Part shown: positions 26,900 to 36,458 of the stretch, one piece after another | Position numbering within the stretch: position 1 is the stretch's first letter | Layout: each line of letters begins with the position of its first letter | Assembly (NCBI GenBank): GCA_963820965.1 | Contig: CAWGCC010000022.1 | Location: 118,394 to 182,393 of the forward strand | Direction of reading: 5' to 3' | DNA length: 64,000 nt | Origin: DATEDA01 sp963820965 | Lineage (GTDB): Bacteria > Pseudomonadota > Gammaproteobacteria > Burkholderiales > SG8-39 | The notes under the pieces: generated by a model | What the model was told of the DNA's origin: nothing | The model's database searches: none | The model's input: the letters and a program-made list of their open reading frames with translations, nothing else | Made by a program: the position numbers and the translations under genes

Positions 26900-27103
26900 C
26901 GATCGCCGCCGGATCGCCCCGCCATACCCGGTTCCTCGTGCGCAAACTGCAGCGCAGTTGATTCAAATCAGACCGTCTCCCGTCCCGGGCGCCATGATGT
27001 AGTCGCTTTGGGCCTTTGACTTCCGTGAGAGCGGAGACTGGAATGGCCTGGCGTGGACCATCCGGCTCACGCATTCCCCCAGGAACGAGTAGGAGAGATA
27101 ACC

Positions 27104-27451
27104 ATGGCGACGCGCACACCGACGCAGGTCTTCCAACACCACGCCGAGGTCCTCGGCGCGGGCGATGTTGACGGCATCGTATCCGACTACACCGACGATG
27201 CAGTCTTCATCACCCCTGCAGGAGTCCTGCGCGGCAAGCAGGGCATCCGGGAGGCGTTCACCAAGCTGCTCGCCGACGTGCCCAAGGCCAAGTGGGAGCT
27301 GAAGACCCAGCTCTACGAGGGCGACATCCTGTTCCTCGAATGGGCGGCCGAATCCCAGGCCACGCGGATCGACGACGGCATCGATACCTTCGTGTTCAAG
27401 GACGGCCTCATCCGCGTCCAGACCGTGCGCTACACGCTGCGGAAGAAGTAG
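27104..27451 (+). CDS. SnoaL/NTF2-like small protein
   Basis: 115 residues. The helix-strand pattern (VFQHHAEVLGAGDVDGIVSD, YTDDAVFITPAGVLRGKQGI and then FVFKDGLIRVQTVRYTL) is that of the NTF2/SnoaL cone fold, where the pocket can bind small hydrophobic ligands or act as isomerase or hydratase. ATG 27104 follows GGAGAG. The stop is two bases before the alcohol dehydrogenase start, so the two are one operon. The substrate is not evident. Confidence 0.82.
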   Translation: MATRTPTQVFQHHAEVLGAGDVDGIVSDYTDDAVFITPAGVLRGKQGIREAFTKLLADVPKAKWELKTQLYEGDILFLEWAAESQATRIDDGIDTFVFKDGLIRVQTVRYTLRKK

Positions 27452-27453
27452 CC

Positions 27454-28485
27454 ATGAAGGCCGTGCGCCTGCACGCCTACGGCAAGCGGCCGTCGGTCGA
27501 TGAAGTGGCCGAGCCCAGGATCGGCGGCCCGCTCGACGTCATCGTGCGGATCGGCGGCGCCGGACTGTGCCGGACCGATCTCCACATCGTCGAAGGCCAA
27601 TGGCAGGAGAAGACCCACGTCCGGCTCCCCTATATCCTCGGCCACGAGAACGCCGGCTGGGTGCACGCGGTGGGGTCCGCGGTCGAGCACGTCGCGGTCG
27701 GCGACACGGTCATCGTCCACCCGCTGATCTCGTGCGGCTTCTGCCGGCACTGCCGCGCCGGCGACGACATGCATTGCAGCCGCGGCGCGTTCCCCGGCAT
27801 CGACACCGACGGGGGCTTCGCCGAGCTGCTCAAGACCGGCGCGCGCTCGGTCGTCAAGCTCGATCCCAAGGTTCGCCCGCAGGACGTGGCAGCGTTGGCC
27901 GACGCCGGCCTCACCGCCTATCACGCGGTCAAGAAGTCCGTGCCGATACTCTATCCCGGCACCCACGCCGTGGTGATCGGCGCGGGCGGCCTCGGCCACA
28001 TCGGCGTGCAGTCGCTCAAGGCGCTGACCGCAGCCCAGGTGATCGTCGTCGATCGGTCCGAAAGCGCGCTCGAGCTGGCGAAGAAGTGCGGCGCGGATCA
28101 CACCGTCCTCGCCGACGGCACCCAGGTGAAGCGCGTCAAGGACATCACCGGCGGGGCCGGCTGTGAGGCGGTGGTCGATTTCGTCGGCGAGGGCGGCGCG
28201 ATCGAGGACGGCATCGCCATGCTGCGCCGGGCGGGCACCTATTACGTCATCGGATACGGCGGCGTGCTCAAGGTGCCGGCGATCGACATCATCTCGCAGG
28301 AGATCAACTTCCTCGGCAACCTGGTCGGCACCTACAACGATCTCGCCGAGCTGATGACGCTCACCGCCGAGGGCCGGGTCACGCTGGAAACGCGCGTCTA
28401 CCCGCTCGATGCCGCCAACGACGCGATGGACGACCTCGACCAGGGGAGGCTGCACGGCCGCGGCATATTCGTGCCGCGCGCCTAG
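27454..28485 (+). CDS. Zinc-dependent NAD(P)+ alcohol dehydrogenase
   Basis: 343 residues. The catalytic zinc ligands are in GLCRTDLHIVEG (Cys) and LGHENAG (His-Glu). The structural zinc cluster is CGFCRHCRAGDDMHC, and the cofactor site is VVIGAGGLGHIGVQ. This is the medium-chain zinc alcohol dehydrogenase family acting on primary or aromatic alcohols. It is co-transcribed with the SnoaL-like gene. The two genes lie between the short and long copies of the helicase unit and have no obvious functional link to them. Confidence 0.9.
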   Translation: MKAVRLHAYGKRPSVDEVAEPRIGGPLDVIVRIGGAGLCRTDLHIVEGQWQEKTHVRLPYILGHENAGWVHAVGSAVEHVAVGDTVIVHPLISCGFCRHCRAGDDMHCSRGAFPGIDTDGGFAELLKTGARSVVKLDPKVRPQDVAALADAGLTAYHAVKKSVPILYPGTHAVVIGAGGLGHIGVQSLKALTAAQVIVVDRSESALELAKKCGADHTVLADGTQVKRVKDITGGAGCEAVVDFVGEGGAIEDGIAMLRRAGTYYVIGYGGVLKVPAIDIISQEINFLGNLVGTYNDLAELMTLTAEGRVTLETRVYPLDAANDAMDDLDQGRLHGRGIFVPRA

Positions 28486-28892
28486 CGCCGATCGAAGCTT
28501 CCCGGCGATAGCGGGGCGCGCGAACGACTCGCGGCGATCACGCGCGATCGAGGTCCGATCGCGAGGTGCCTTGGCGTTCGCCCGCACCCACCGCTTCGGC
28601 GAGATGCGCGAACAGCGAGCGTGCCAGCGCCTCGGGAGCCGTGATGTCGCCGAGGAGCTGCTGGCACTTCGGCCGCCGGCGTATTGCCCAGCGCCGCGAT
28701 GACCCACTGCCGTGGCTCGGGAGCGAGCTTGATCCGGCCTCTCTCGGCCAGCACGAGGAGCTCCCAGACGCTCACCGGTGAGTGCCAGAGCTCGGTTCCG
28801 CGCCGCGTAAGCGCGGCGCGCAACCGTTTCCCGAGTTTTTCCGGCGCGGCCAGGCTCCAGCGTCAGATGTGCGTGTCGAGCAGCAGCCTTAC
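28482..28892 (-). pseudogene. Decayed PIN-domain toxin gene (in-frame TGA, lost C terminus)
   Basis: Reading starts where the antitoxin ends: RLLLDTHI, then TGA (28863-28865), then RWSLAAPEKLGKRLRAALTRR and ELWHSPVSVWELLVLAERGR. In PIN toxins of this subfamily DTHI is followed by Trp, so TGA replaces TGG. The start position is GTA, not GTG or ATG. After LGNTPAAEVP the expected DPADRF block with the last acidic residues is not found in any frame. The gene is therefore broken at its start, in the middle and at its end, while its antitoxin is intact. Confidence 0.68.
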
Positions 28893-29131
28893 TTGCGAAG
28901 CGCGTGCCAGCGCTTCGGAGGGAGCGCCGGAGCGAGCTCATCGCCGAACACTGCGACGCTGCCCTGCATGCTGCCGAGCCACGCTTCCTTGCTTGCGCGG
29001 CGGGTCGGTGGCACCACCTCGGCGATCGGTTCGCCGAAGCGCGTGATCAGCACCGGGCGCCCGGTCCGCTTGACGCGCCGTACCACGGCCAGGCAGGTGG
29101 CCTTGAATTTCGAGACGGGGATGGATTCCAT
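28889..29131 (-). CDS. Phd/YefM-type antitoxin, orphaned by decay of its PIN toxin
   Basis: 80 residues: ESIPVSKFKATCLAVVRRVK, RTGRPVLITRFGEPIAEVVP and a C-terminal tail ending PPKRWHALRK. This is the Phd fold with the TRFGEP turn. The stop overlaps the first codons of the PIN remnant by four bases, so the pair was once a toxin-antitoxin operon. The intact antitoxin and damaged toxin fit the usual decay order. It lies immediately next to the end of the helicase repeat unit. Confidence 0.8.
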   Translation of the reverse strand: MESIPVSKFKATCLAVVRRVKRTGRPVLITRFGEPIAEVVPPTRRASKEAWLGSMQGSVAVFGDELAPALPPKRWHALRK

Positions 29132-29199
29132 CGCGTCACGCTAACATGGTCGACGGGCATGGTCACGCAGTGACCGCGCCCCCGGCGAGCAGCGTCTCG

Positions 29200-32100
29200 C
29201 GGCGAGGCAGGCTGCCAAGCCCTTGAAGACTCATCGATCACCTGCCTCCGAAAAGGCCTTCACCCAGCACAGCGTATTCACGAGCGCCATCTCGCCCGGC
29301 GTCGAGCACCTGACCTCCGCGAGCTTCGGGCTCGCGACCACGAGCGCGAGGCACCGCGCCCGCGAGATCGCGACGTTCAGCCGGTTCTTGCTGAAGAGGA
29401 ACGCCATGTTGCGCGGGAGGTCCTCGCCGCTCGAGGTGGTCATCGACACGATGACCACCTCGGCTTCCTGGCCCTGGAACTTGTCGACCGTGCCCACGCG
29501 CGCGTCCGCGGGGAGTACCTGCTTCAACCGGTTCACCTGCGCGTTGTACGGCGCGACGACGAGCACGTTCGCCGCCCCCATCGCGTGCTCCTCGCCGTCC
29601 CGATCGACGTAGCGCTGGCCGAGCGAGACTCCGGTAGAGCGCTGCGACCCGCGCCGCCTCCTCGTCGCTGCGCTGGGTGCACCCGTCGTGCGCCACCGGG
29701 ACGAACCTGACGCCCGTCGGCCGCAGCGCCGGGTCCGCGTCCGTTCTCAGCACGAGCCGCTGGTTCGCGTTGCTCGGCTCGGGATGCAGCCGCCCGTCGT
29801 ACACGGCCTCCGAGATGAACCGGCAGACGTCCGGGTGCATCCGCCACGTCCGGTCGAGGAAGACGCCCCGGTCGGCGGGGATCGTGGCCGTCCCGTCGAG
29901 CAGGTACTCGAGGCTCGAGTCGCCCGACCGCCCCGGGTGGACGCCCTGCACCGGCTGCCCGAGCTGCATCTGATCGCCGAGCAGGACGAGGTTGCGGGCG
30001 CTCGTGCCCATCGCGACCAGGTTCGCGACGGCGACCTGGCCCGCCTCGTCGACGAAGAGATAGTCGAACGCCTGGTCGAACTCGGGGCGCGAGAAGAGCC
30101 ACGCCGTTCCGGCGACGAGCTGGAAATCGCCGGCCGCCACGTCCTCGTTCGCCGTCGACGTCCTCGATGAACGTGCCGTCGAGGCGTGTGTCCTCCTTCC
30201 CATTGACCTTCTTGGCGCCGCGGAACCCGAACCCTTCTTCCTTCGCCACCGCCTCGACCTTCGCGAGCAGGTTGTTGATCGCCTTGTGGCTGTTCGACGA
30301 CACGCCGACCCGCTTGCCTAGCGTCAGCAACGCCACGATCACGTGCGCTCCGGTGTGGGTCTTGCCCGCGCCCGGCGGACCCTGGACGAAGAGGGTGCTC
30401 TCCTTCAATCCCGCCACCGCTTCGACCACCTGATCGAGGTCGCTTGCATCGGCGACCACCGGCGTGCCCGCGGCCCGTCCCGCGATCCGCAGGGGATCCT
30501 TCCGCAGGAACGCCTCGAGCGCGCCATAGCGCGCGGACCCGGCGCTCACCGACGTCGGCGAAACGGAAGAGCGCCTCTACCAACGGCTTGCTGCCGATCG
30601 GCTTTCCCGGCCCGATCGACATTCGCTCCGGCGGCGCCTCGCGCTTCATGGCGCGCCTGACCTGAACCCGCAGGGCCTCCTCGTCGATCACGACCTTGCC
30701 CAGGGGCTCGAGCGTATCGACGCGCACGCACTCTTCACCGCTCCTGAGCTTGAAGTCCTGCGGCTCGAAGCGATAGGTGTAGACGAGCGATTGCTTGTCC
30801 CGGAACGGCTCGATCGCGGGATCGCGCGCCATCCCGCCGATGCAGTCCAGGTCCTCGATGAGCTCCGCCTCGCTCTTGTCCTGGCGCTCGAACATCGCCC
30901 ACCATGCCGGCTTCGCTTGCCGCCGGTGGAAGTCGAGGAGCTGGAACGCGAGCTCCCGCAGCTCGTCGTCGGGCGTCCAGTCCTCGCGCTTCGCCGGCAG
31001 GCCGCCCGTGAGCTGCACGCGGTAGCGCTCCAGCCGCGCTTCGGCCTCGGCTCTCGCTTCCGATCGCTTCTCGCTCCTCCGGCTCGGCGACCGCCGCCGC
31101 CGGCCCGCCTCCTGCCGGCGCGAGCCCGCGCAGCCACGTGCAAAGGGCCTCGGTCGACCGGCAGTCGTCCTCGTTGTAGCGCCGGATCTCTTCGAGGATC
31201 GCGTCGTCCCGCTCTTCCTTCCACCTCTCGTAGAAGACGATGCTCGCGCCGGCGGTCGTGATTTCGCCCTCGCGCTTCTCCCGGTAGAAGGTCTCGATGC
31301 TCTTGAGCGAGTAGCTCGGCTCCGAGACGCGGATCGATTCCCGCACCACCTTGTAGAGATCGACGAACTTCCCGCGCCGGAGGAGGTCGTCCACCTGCGC
31401 TTCGCGCGTCCCGTGCAGCGACATGAGGCGCTTCAGCGCCGTCACCTCGTAGGCGGCGTAGTGATAGATGTGGAGATCGGGGAACCGTGCCAGGCGCGCG
31501 GCCACGAAGTCCATGAACGCTTCGAACGCCTGCCGCTCCTCGGCGCGGCTGTGCGCCCAGAACGGCCGGAAGCGGCGCTCGCCCTGGTCCCGGAAGACGA
31601 CCCCGAAGAGGTACTCGAGCCCGCCTTCCTCCAGCGGATCGCCCTCCATGTCGAAGAAGAGGTCGCCCTCGTCCGCCGGCGGGAGGCGCGCGAGGCCGCG
31701 CCCGGGCTCCGTTGCCGACGGCAGGACCTCGTACCGGCTCTTCTCCGTCTCCCTCTTCCCGAGCTGAAGGGCCGCCTGCTGGCGGAGCCGCTCGAGCGTC
31801 TCGGGCTGGATGCCCTTGATGCGCGTGCCGGCGGGCGTCTGCGCCAGCGCGGCAAGGGTCGGGATGCCCGCCTCGGTCAGCCGCTTGATCTGCGACCGGC
31901 GGATGTCCGCGACCTGCACGAGGTGATCGTCCGCGAGCCGCTGCGCTTCGCACCGGTCCCGCCAGTGGCAGATCGCACAGCGCTCGCAAGGGTTGGGGTA
32001 GGTGGCCCGCTCCGCCGCGTCGACGTGCGCGAGGAAGCGCGCCTTCAGCGTCGCGTAGTAGTGGGTGTAGTCGGCGACCCGGAACGAGCGCTCCTGGCGG

Positions 32101-32682
32101 TCGCCGAGGACGAGGTGCGTCATCGCCGGCGGTGCTCCTTGCGCGGCGGCGAGCAGATCGGAATAGAAGACGAGCTGGAGCAGCGCGCTCGCCTTCGCGG
32201 TGCGGGCGAGCTTGGTGTCCACCACCTCGTAGCTGTAGTCGCCGAGGGCGGAGGGACGCGAAACGCGCCGCAGAAAGTCCGTGTAGCCCGCGAGCCGGCC
32301 GGTGCGGAGCGCGCCCTGGTAGATCACCTCGACGCCGGCGCGCATGGCCTCGAGCGTCCTCGCGACCGCTTCGTCCAGGCTCTTCGGCCCGGCGCGCATG
32401 TCGGCGACCTCGGTCCCGCGCGCCCGGATGTGCTCGAGGTAGGCCTGCTCGTGCGCCTGCCCCTTGCCCTGGATGAGCCGGGTCTCCGCCTCGTCGTCGG
32501 CGCGCTCGAGCGGCGTCACCAGGTCGATCAGGTCGAGCGTCGTGAGATGCGCGCACTCGCTGAAGTTGACGAGGTCGGAGGCGGAGAAGACGGTCTCGTT
32601 GTTGTCCTTACGCATGCGGAGCAAGGGTGGGTGCGCTACGGGCCCCGGAAGGCTAATGGCTGCCGGCCGGCGCGTGCGAGGA
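29200..32682 (-). repeat. Long copy of the helicase unit (direct repeat, full form)
   Basis: The unit holds the nuclease-helicase gene plus about 30 bases after its stop and about 58 bases before its start; these flanks also occur in the short copy at 26,534-26,899. Shared outer sequence includes GGCGAGGCAG near 29,201 and the GGCTAATGGCT region near 32,660. Beyond these limits the two loci diverge. No terminal inverted repeats or transposase are visible, so transfer by homologous or illegitimate recombination is as likely as transposition. Confidence 0.65.
29231..32624 (-). CDS. TM0106-family RecB-like nuclease fused to a superfamily 1 helicase (four frameshifts)
   Basis: About 1,130 residues after correction. 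The N-terminal Cas4/RecB-like nuclease has the Asp motif LAGYTDFL, YEVVDTKLAR (D-x-K), LLQLVFYSDLL (QxxxY) and the iron-sulfur cysteines CERCAICHWRDRC. An RNase H-like exonuclease domain follows (GDLFFDMEGDPL, IYHYAAYEV, YNEDDCRSTEAL). The helicase has Walker A QGPPGAGKTHT, Walker B LFVDEAGQ, GTVDKFQGQEAEVV and NVAISRARCL. Single extra bases near 31,073, 30,550, 30,153 and 29,624 split it, each between codons. It sits in a defence-rich region next to McrBC. The role (repair, CRISPR-like or anti-phage) is not established for this family. Confidence 0.85.
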
Positions 32683-33071
32683 GGAAGTCGGCACTCGGCC
32701 GGGCGCTGCCGCGCGATGCGCAGTAGTTGTCGCCGTCGGCTCGGAGGCTCATCCTTTGAGCCACCGCGCCTGTAGACTTGCGCGGCGCTCGGTGATCCCC
32801 ATGCGGTTCGAGCGACGAGCGAGCGAAGAACTCGCGGAATCAGAACAGCGCGGCCCTCGGGCCGCTCTCACTCACCCCAAAGAAAGGCGCCGGCACGTCT
32901 GGCGGAAGGATCGCGACAGCGGTGGATCGCGCGCGGCGCTGGTGGAGCGCGATTGCGCTCGGCCGCGAGCCTGGTCGATGGCGCTGCCGTTGCCGCTTGA
33001 TCCGGCGGTCTCGCTAGATGCTGCTCGAGAAGGTTCGGCTGCGGGAACAAGAGAAGGGAGGTGTGCCAACA
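32683..33071. other. Intergenic stretch with no recognisable gene
   Basis: About 390 bases lie between the helicase unit and mcrB. Short open frames exist on both strands but none shows a motif. Near 33,050 a GGGAGG site serves mcrB. The long open plus-strand frame ending near 33,118 reads through the mcrB start in another phase and is not a gene. Confidence 0.5.
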
Positions 33072-34558
33072 ATGACGGCAACAATGAAAATCCTGTACGG
33101 CCCGCCGGGTACTGGTAAGACATGGAAAGCCGCCCGCGAGGCAATACGTGCAGTAGACAGAAAGGCGTTCAACCAAGCGCTGGCCTCCGCTGATCCAGAC
33201 GCCGAGTTTGAAAAGAAACATGCGTCGCTGGTGAAGGATGGTCGGATCGTATGGGTCACCTTCCATCCCAGCTACTCCTACGAGGATTTCGAGGGGGTCC
33301 GGCCGATCGTCAACGACCACGGGCAGCTTATTTTCGTTGCCAAGGTCGTTGATGGACCGTTCAAGTGGCTGTGTGCCCGCGCGAAGAACGAAAGCGATCT
33401 CCAGATTGGGGAGAACCTGGCCAACGCGGCCAGCAATCCTTCCTGGCAGGTCATCGACAAGGATCCGGGTGGCTGGATGATCCAAGTGCGGCCGGATCGC
33501 AAAGATCAAGTGGGGGAAGAGCAAGACAGGTACGTGTCGCGTTTGGTCTTGCAGCGCGTGATGAACGGGGGTCTCCCTCCACAGGTGTTCTCGATCCCAG
33601 GCAAAGGCCTTCTCGAATTGAAAGACTATGGATTGAATCCAAGTGACCCAGATGTTCCAGCACCGAACAAGAGCCAGGGCGAAACCACTAACAAGCGAAC
33701 TGGGTCGACGATCCGTCGAATCGTCGGTACTCGCACACGGTTATCAAGCAGTGACCTGTCAAACTCGGCTCACTTTGGCGCCGTCTATCGGCGTCTACTG
33801 GAATTGAGAAGCGGGGGCGGCCCGTCAGTGAGCATTGGTAATGAGCAGATCGACAACGGACGTATCCAGGGTCTTTGGAGAACTGCTCACGTTGCTTGAA
33901 CACGACAAGCGAGAAGGCTTGCCTGACGAGCGACGCCTCTTCCTTCCGTACTCAAAGGCGTTGTTCTCAGTGCCACAGAATGTGTCGATCGTGGGCACTA
34001 TGAACACAGTGGACCGCTCTCTTTCCGCCCTGGACTTTGCGATGCGTCGACGGTTTGAGTTTGAACTAGTGAGCGTGGAGCCAAGAGCGCTGCCCTGCGA
34101 ACTATGGCGCGTTGGATCTACAGAAGACCCTCCGAGTCATCAATCGGCGACTCGATGTGCTGCTAGGGAAGGAATACCGCATCGGCCATGCCCCGCTCAT
34201 GGAGAAGAAGCTACGTGAAGTGACAACGCGATTCGGGTGGGAGGCAGCGAAAGACAAGGAGCTACGGGCGATCGCTCATGTATTCCGCACGCAAGTGCTT
34301 CCGACGCTGATGGAATACTTCCACGACTGGCGCAAGGCGATGGCGGTCGCGGGGACTGCGCGATTTGAGGACAAGAACTACGAACTCTTCGTGAACATTC
34401 AACCAGAACAGACGCTGATCGATCGTCTGCCTGATGAGTACGAACTAAGCGAGGCTCGATCGTACGATCTTGGGGGATGGTGGGACCCTCACGACGAGGG
34501 CAACTGGAATCCGGAGCGATTTGAGGCCTTCATGAAAGGCCTCGCGCTCGGAACCTAA
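33072..34558 (+). CDS. mcrB: McrB-like GTPase subunit of a restriction complex (frameshifted)
   Basis: The product starts almost at Walker A (KILYGPPGTGKTWKAAREAI), followed by the family motif VTFHPSYSYEDFEGVRP. Then, in a shifted frame, RVFGELLTLLEHDKREGLPD and NVSIVGTMNTVDRSLSALDF plus AMRRRFEFE, which is the McrB sensor/GTP-specificity MNTVDRS region. The Walker B acidic segment near 33,840-33,880 is garbled by several indels, and another shift occurs near 34,090. Corrected length is about 495 residues with no N-terminal modified-DNA-binding domain before the AAA+ core. It forms hexamers and drives McrC. mcrC starts eight bases after its stop. Confidence 0.82.
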
Positions 34559-34566
34559 AGGGCCTG

Positions 34567-35857
34567 GTGCTTACTCTTAGTGTCAGAGAGGGCGAAGAGC
34601 TGCGGGCCCCCGGCGGACCTGCTGGTCGGGAGGTCCTTCGACGCCTACGGGAAGTCTCAGACGCTGCTCCATTCCCGATCTTTCGGAGCGAGCGTGGGCG
34701 TCTCTGGGCGGAGGGGGTAGTGGGGGCGATAAGCGCCGGACCGATCAGCGTGCAGATCCTGCCGAAGACGCATGGGGAGGATACCTCGCGAGATAGAAAT
34801 TTCCTCGTGAACCTGCTCCGGGTGTCCGGTTACCTGAGCACATACCACCTCGCTTCAGGGCGGACGAGCGAGTCAGCAGGGGACCTAATCGAGGTTCTGA
34901 TTGCCTCGGTGGCGGAGGAGATCTTGAACGGCCTTCGGGACGGGGTTCCCCGCCGATACAAGGAAATCGAGAGAGAGAGAGCTCTACCATCCGTGGCCGA
35001 ATCAATTTCACGAGGCTTTCGAGCCGGCTGCCAGCCGACCGGAGCCGTGTGCCAGTTCGATACGCCCCACTCGGGCGGGACAACCAGCTGTCGAGGCTGA
35101 TCAAGTGGACCGCGGTAGCCTTGGTTCGCATGACGCGATCGATCCACAGCAGAGAGATCCTGGCCCGCGCGCTGCGGGAGCTTGATGACGTCGAGCTGAG
35201 ACATTTCCGACGTCACGCTGCGGAGCGGATGACCCTCTCTCGGTTCGAGACGCACTGGGTGCGGACACTGCAAATGGCACGACTGCTGTTGCGGGGGCGT
35301 GCCGTCGACCCAACCCAGGCCGGCAGTCTCCAGACGTACGCTCTTGTGTTTCCTCTCGAGCAGCTATTCGAGCGTTCCTTGAGACACCTTGTCCCTGCGA
35401 GCCTGCAGGGCAGCAAACTAGAAGTGACGCACCGGACTGAAGCCGTGTACATGCTGGAGCAGGAAGAGTCACGTGAACCCGTTGTCCGGCTCCGCCCAGA
35501 CTTCGTGTTCAGATTGGAAGGGAGGGCGGTGGCGTTAGCTGACGCCAAGTGGAAGCGGCTGATGCCGGATGCCGCGGCGCACGGAGCCAACCCTGCGGAT
35601 CTGTACCAGGCTAACGCCTATCTGACGCGTTATGGCTTGAACAGCGTCATGCTTTTCTTTCCGACGACTGGATGGATGAAGCCTGGTGCTCCAGCTACCG
35701 TATCCCAGGCACCGCCAGAGACATTCACTTTGTTGGCGTCTGGATCGAAGGGCTGGTATCGAGGGACCCGCAGATTCGAAACCGGGCGCTTGCGATGCTT
35801 CGCAAGCATATCGATCGCTTCGTTCCAGTTCGCGCTCCGGAAGTCACCATTTCCTAG
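34567..35857 (+). CDS. mcrC: McrC-like endonuclease subunit (frameshifted)
   Basis: GTG 34567 follows the mcrB stop by eight bases. The N-terminal part (VQILPKTHGED, NFLVNLLRVSGYL) matches the McrC region that contacts McrB. The PD-(D/E)XK nuclease is visible in the middle frame as VRLRPDFVF, ALADAKWKRL and LYQANAYLTRYG. The last 40 residues (ARDIHFVGVWIEGLVSRDPQ) are in a third frame ending at TGA 35857. Shifts are near 35,050 and 35,715. McrC supplies DNA cleavage after the McrB GTPase translocates DNA. Confidence 0.83.
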
Positions 35858-35871
35858 TAGTGCGCTTTCGT

Positions 35872-36458
35872 TCAACGGTTCGAGCTTTCTCGGGGTTCAT
35901 GAGATCGACCATCACGCGCCGCTCCAGCCGCCCCTCCTCTGAGGTTGGAGCAACGGCAGAAACGACCCAATGCGCTTTCCGACGCCTCTTTGGAGGTACC
36001 TCGGATCGCATTGCCGATGACGGCGACAACTCCTTCCAGATCAATTGCGACCTGATGCTCCCAGAAGCGGAGCACCATCTGCCAGCCTAGCTGCATAAGT
36101 CGATTCGTCTGCGCGCAGTCCCGCTGTACGTTTGTGCGCAGCTTGCCAGCCAAACTCCAGGTCGGGTCCCTGGCCGCACGTAATGCGAAGGGCAGCCATG
36201 CCAAAAGCACCCGTCGATGAACACTGCGAGCTTGGTTCGAGGAAAAACGAGGTCCGGTTTCATGCCGCTAATCGCCATATGTACCCGGAACCTAAATCCC
36301 TCCCGCCATAGCGCGCTTCTCAGCGCCACTTCAGGGACGGTGTTCTTGCCCCTGATCCGCGCCATCAGGGCGCTTTTTCTATTGGGCCAACGGGACCGGG
36401 TTGAATGGTTGAGCCCTCTCGGCTTGCGAGCTGTGCTCGCTGACTTGCTTATCCGCAC
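35872..36458 (-). CDS. vsr: Very short patch repair endonuclease Vsr (one frameshift)
   Basis: The reading SALMARIRGKNTVPEVALRS, GMKPDLVFPRTKLAVFIDGC and FWHGCPSHY contains the Vsr fold with its catalytic Asp and the zinc-site FWHGC. It continues in another frame as LRTNVQRDCAQTNRLMQLGW after a one-base loss near 36,155. The gene overlaps the end of the C5-methyltransferase gene by about 80 bases if the start at 36458 is used, much as vsr overlaps dcm in E. coli. Vsr nicks T:G mismatches formed by deamination of 5-methylcytosine and so protects the methylated sites. The C-terminal tail is uncertain. Confidence 0.85.

Noticed and set aside
29200..32682. CRISPR association of the Cas4-like nuclease
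   Set aside because: No spacer-repeat array and no cas genes are present; the iron-sulfur RecB-like domain is typical of the TM0106 family outside CRISPR loci.
33001..33118. A gene starting before mcrB in another frame
   Set aside because: It has no motif, no own ribosome site and runs through the mcrB start.
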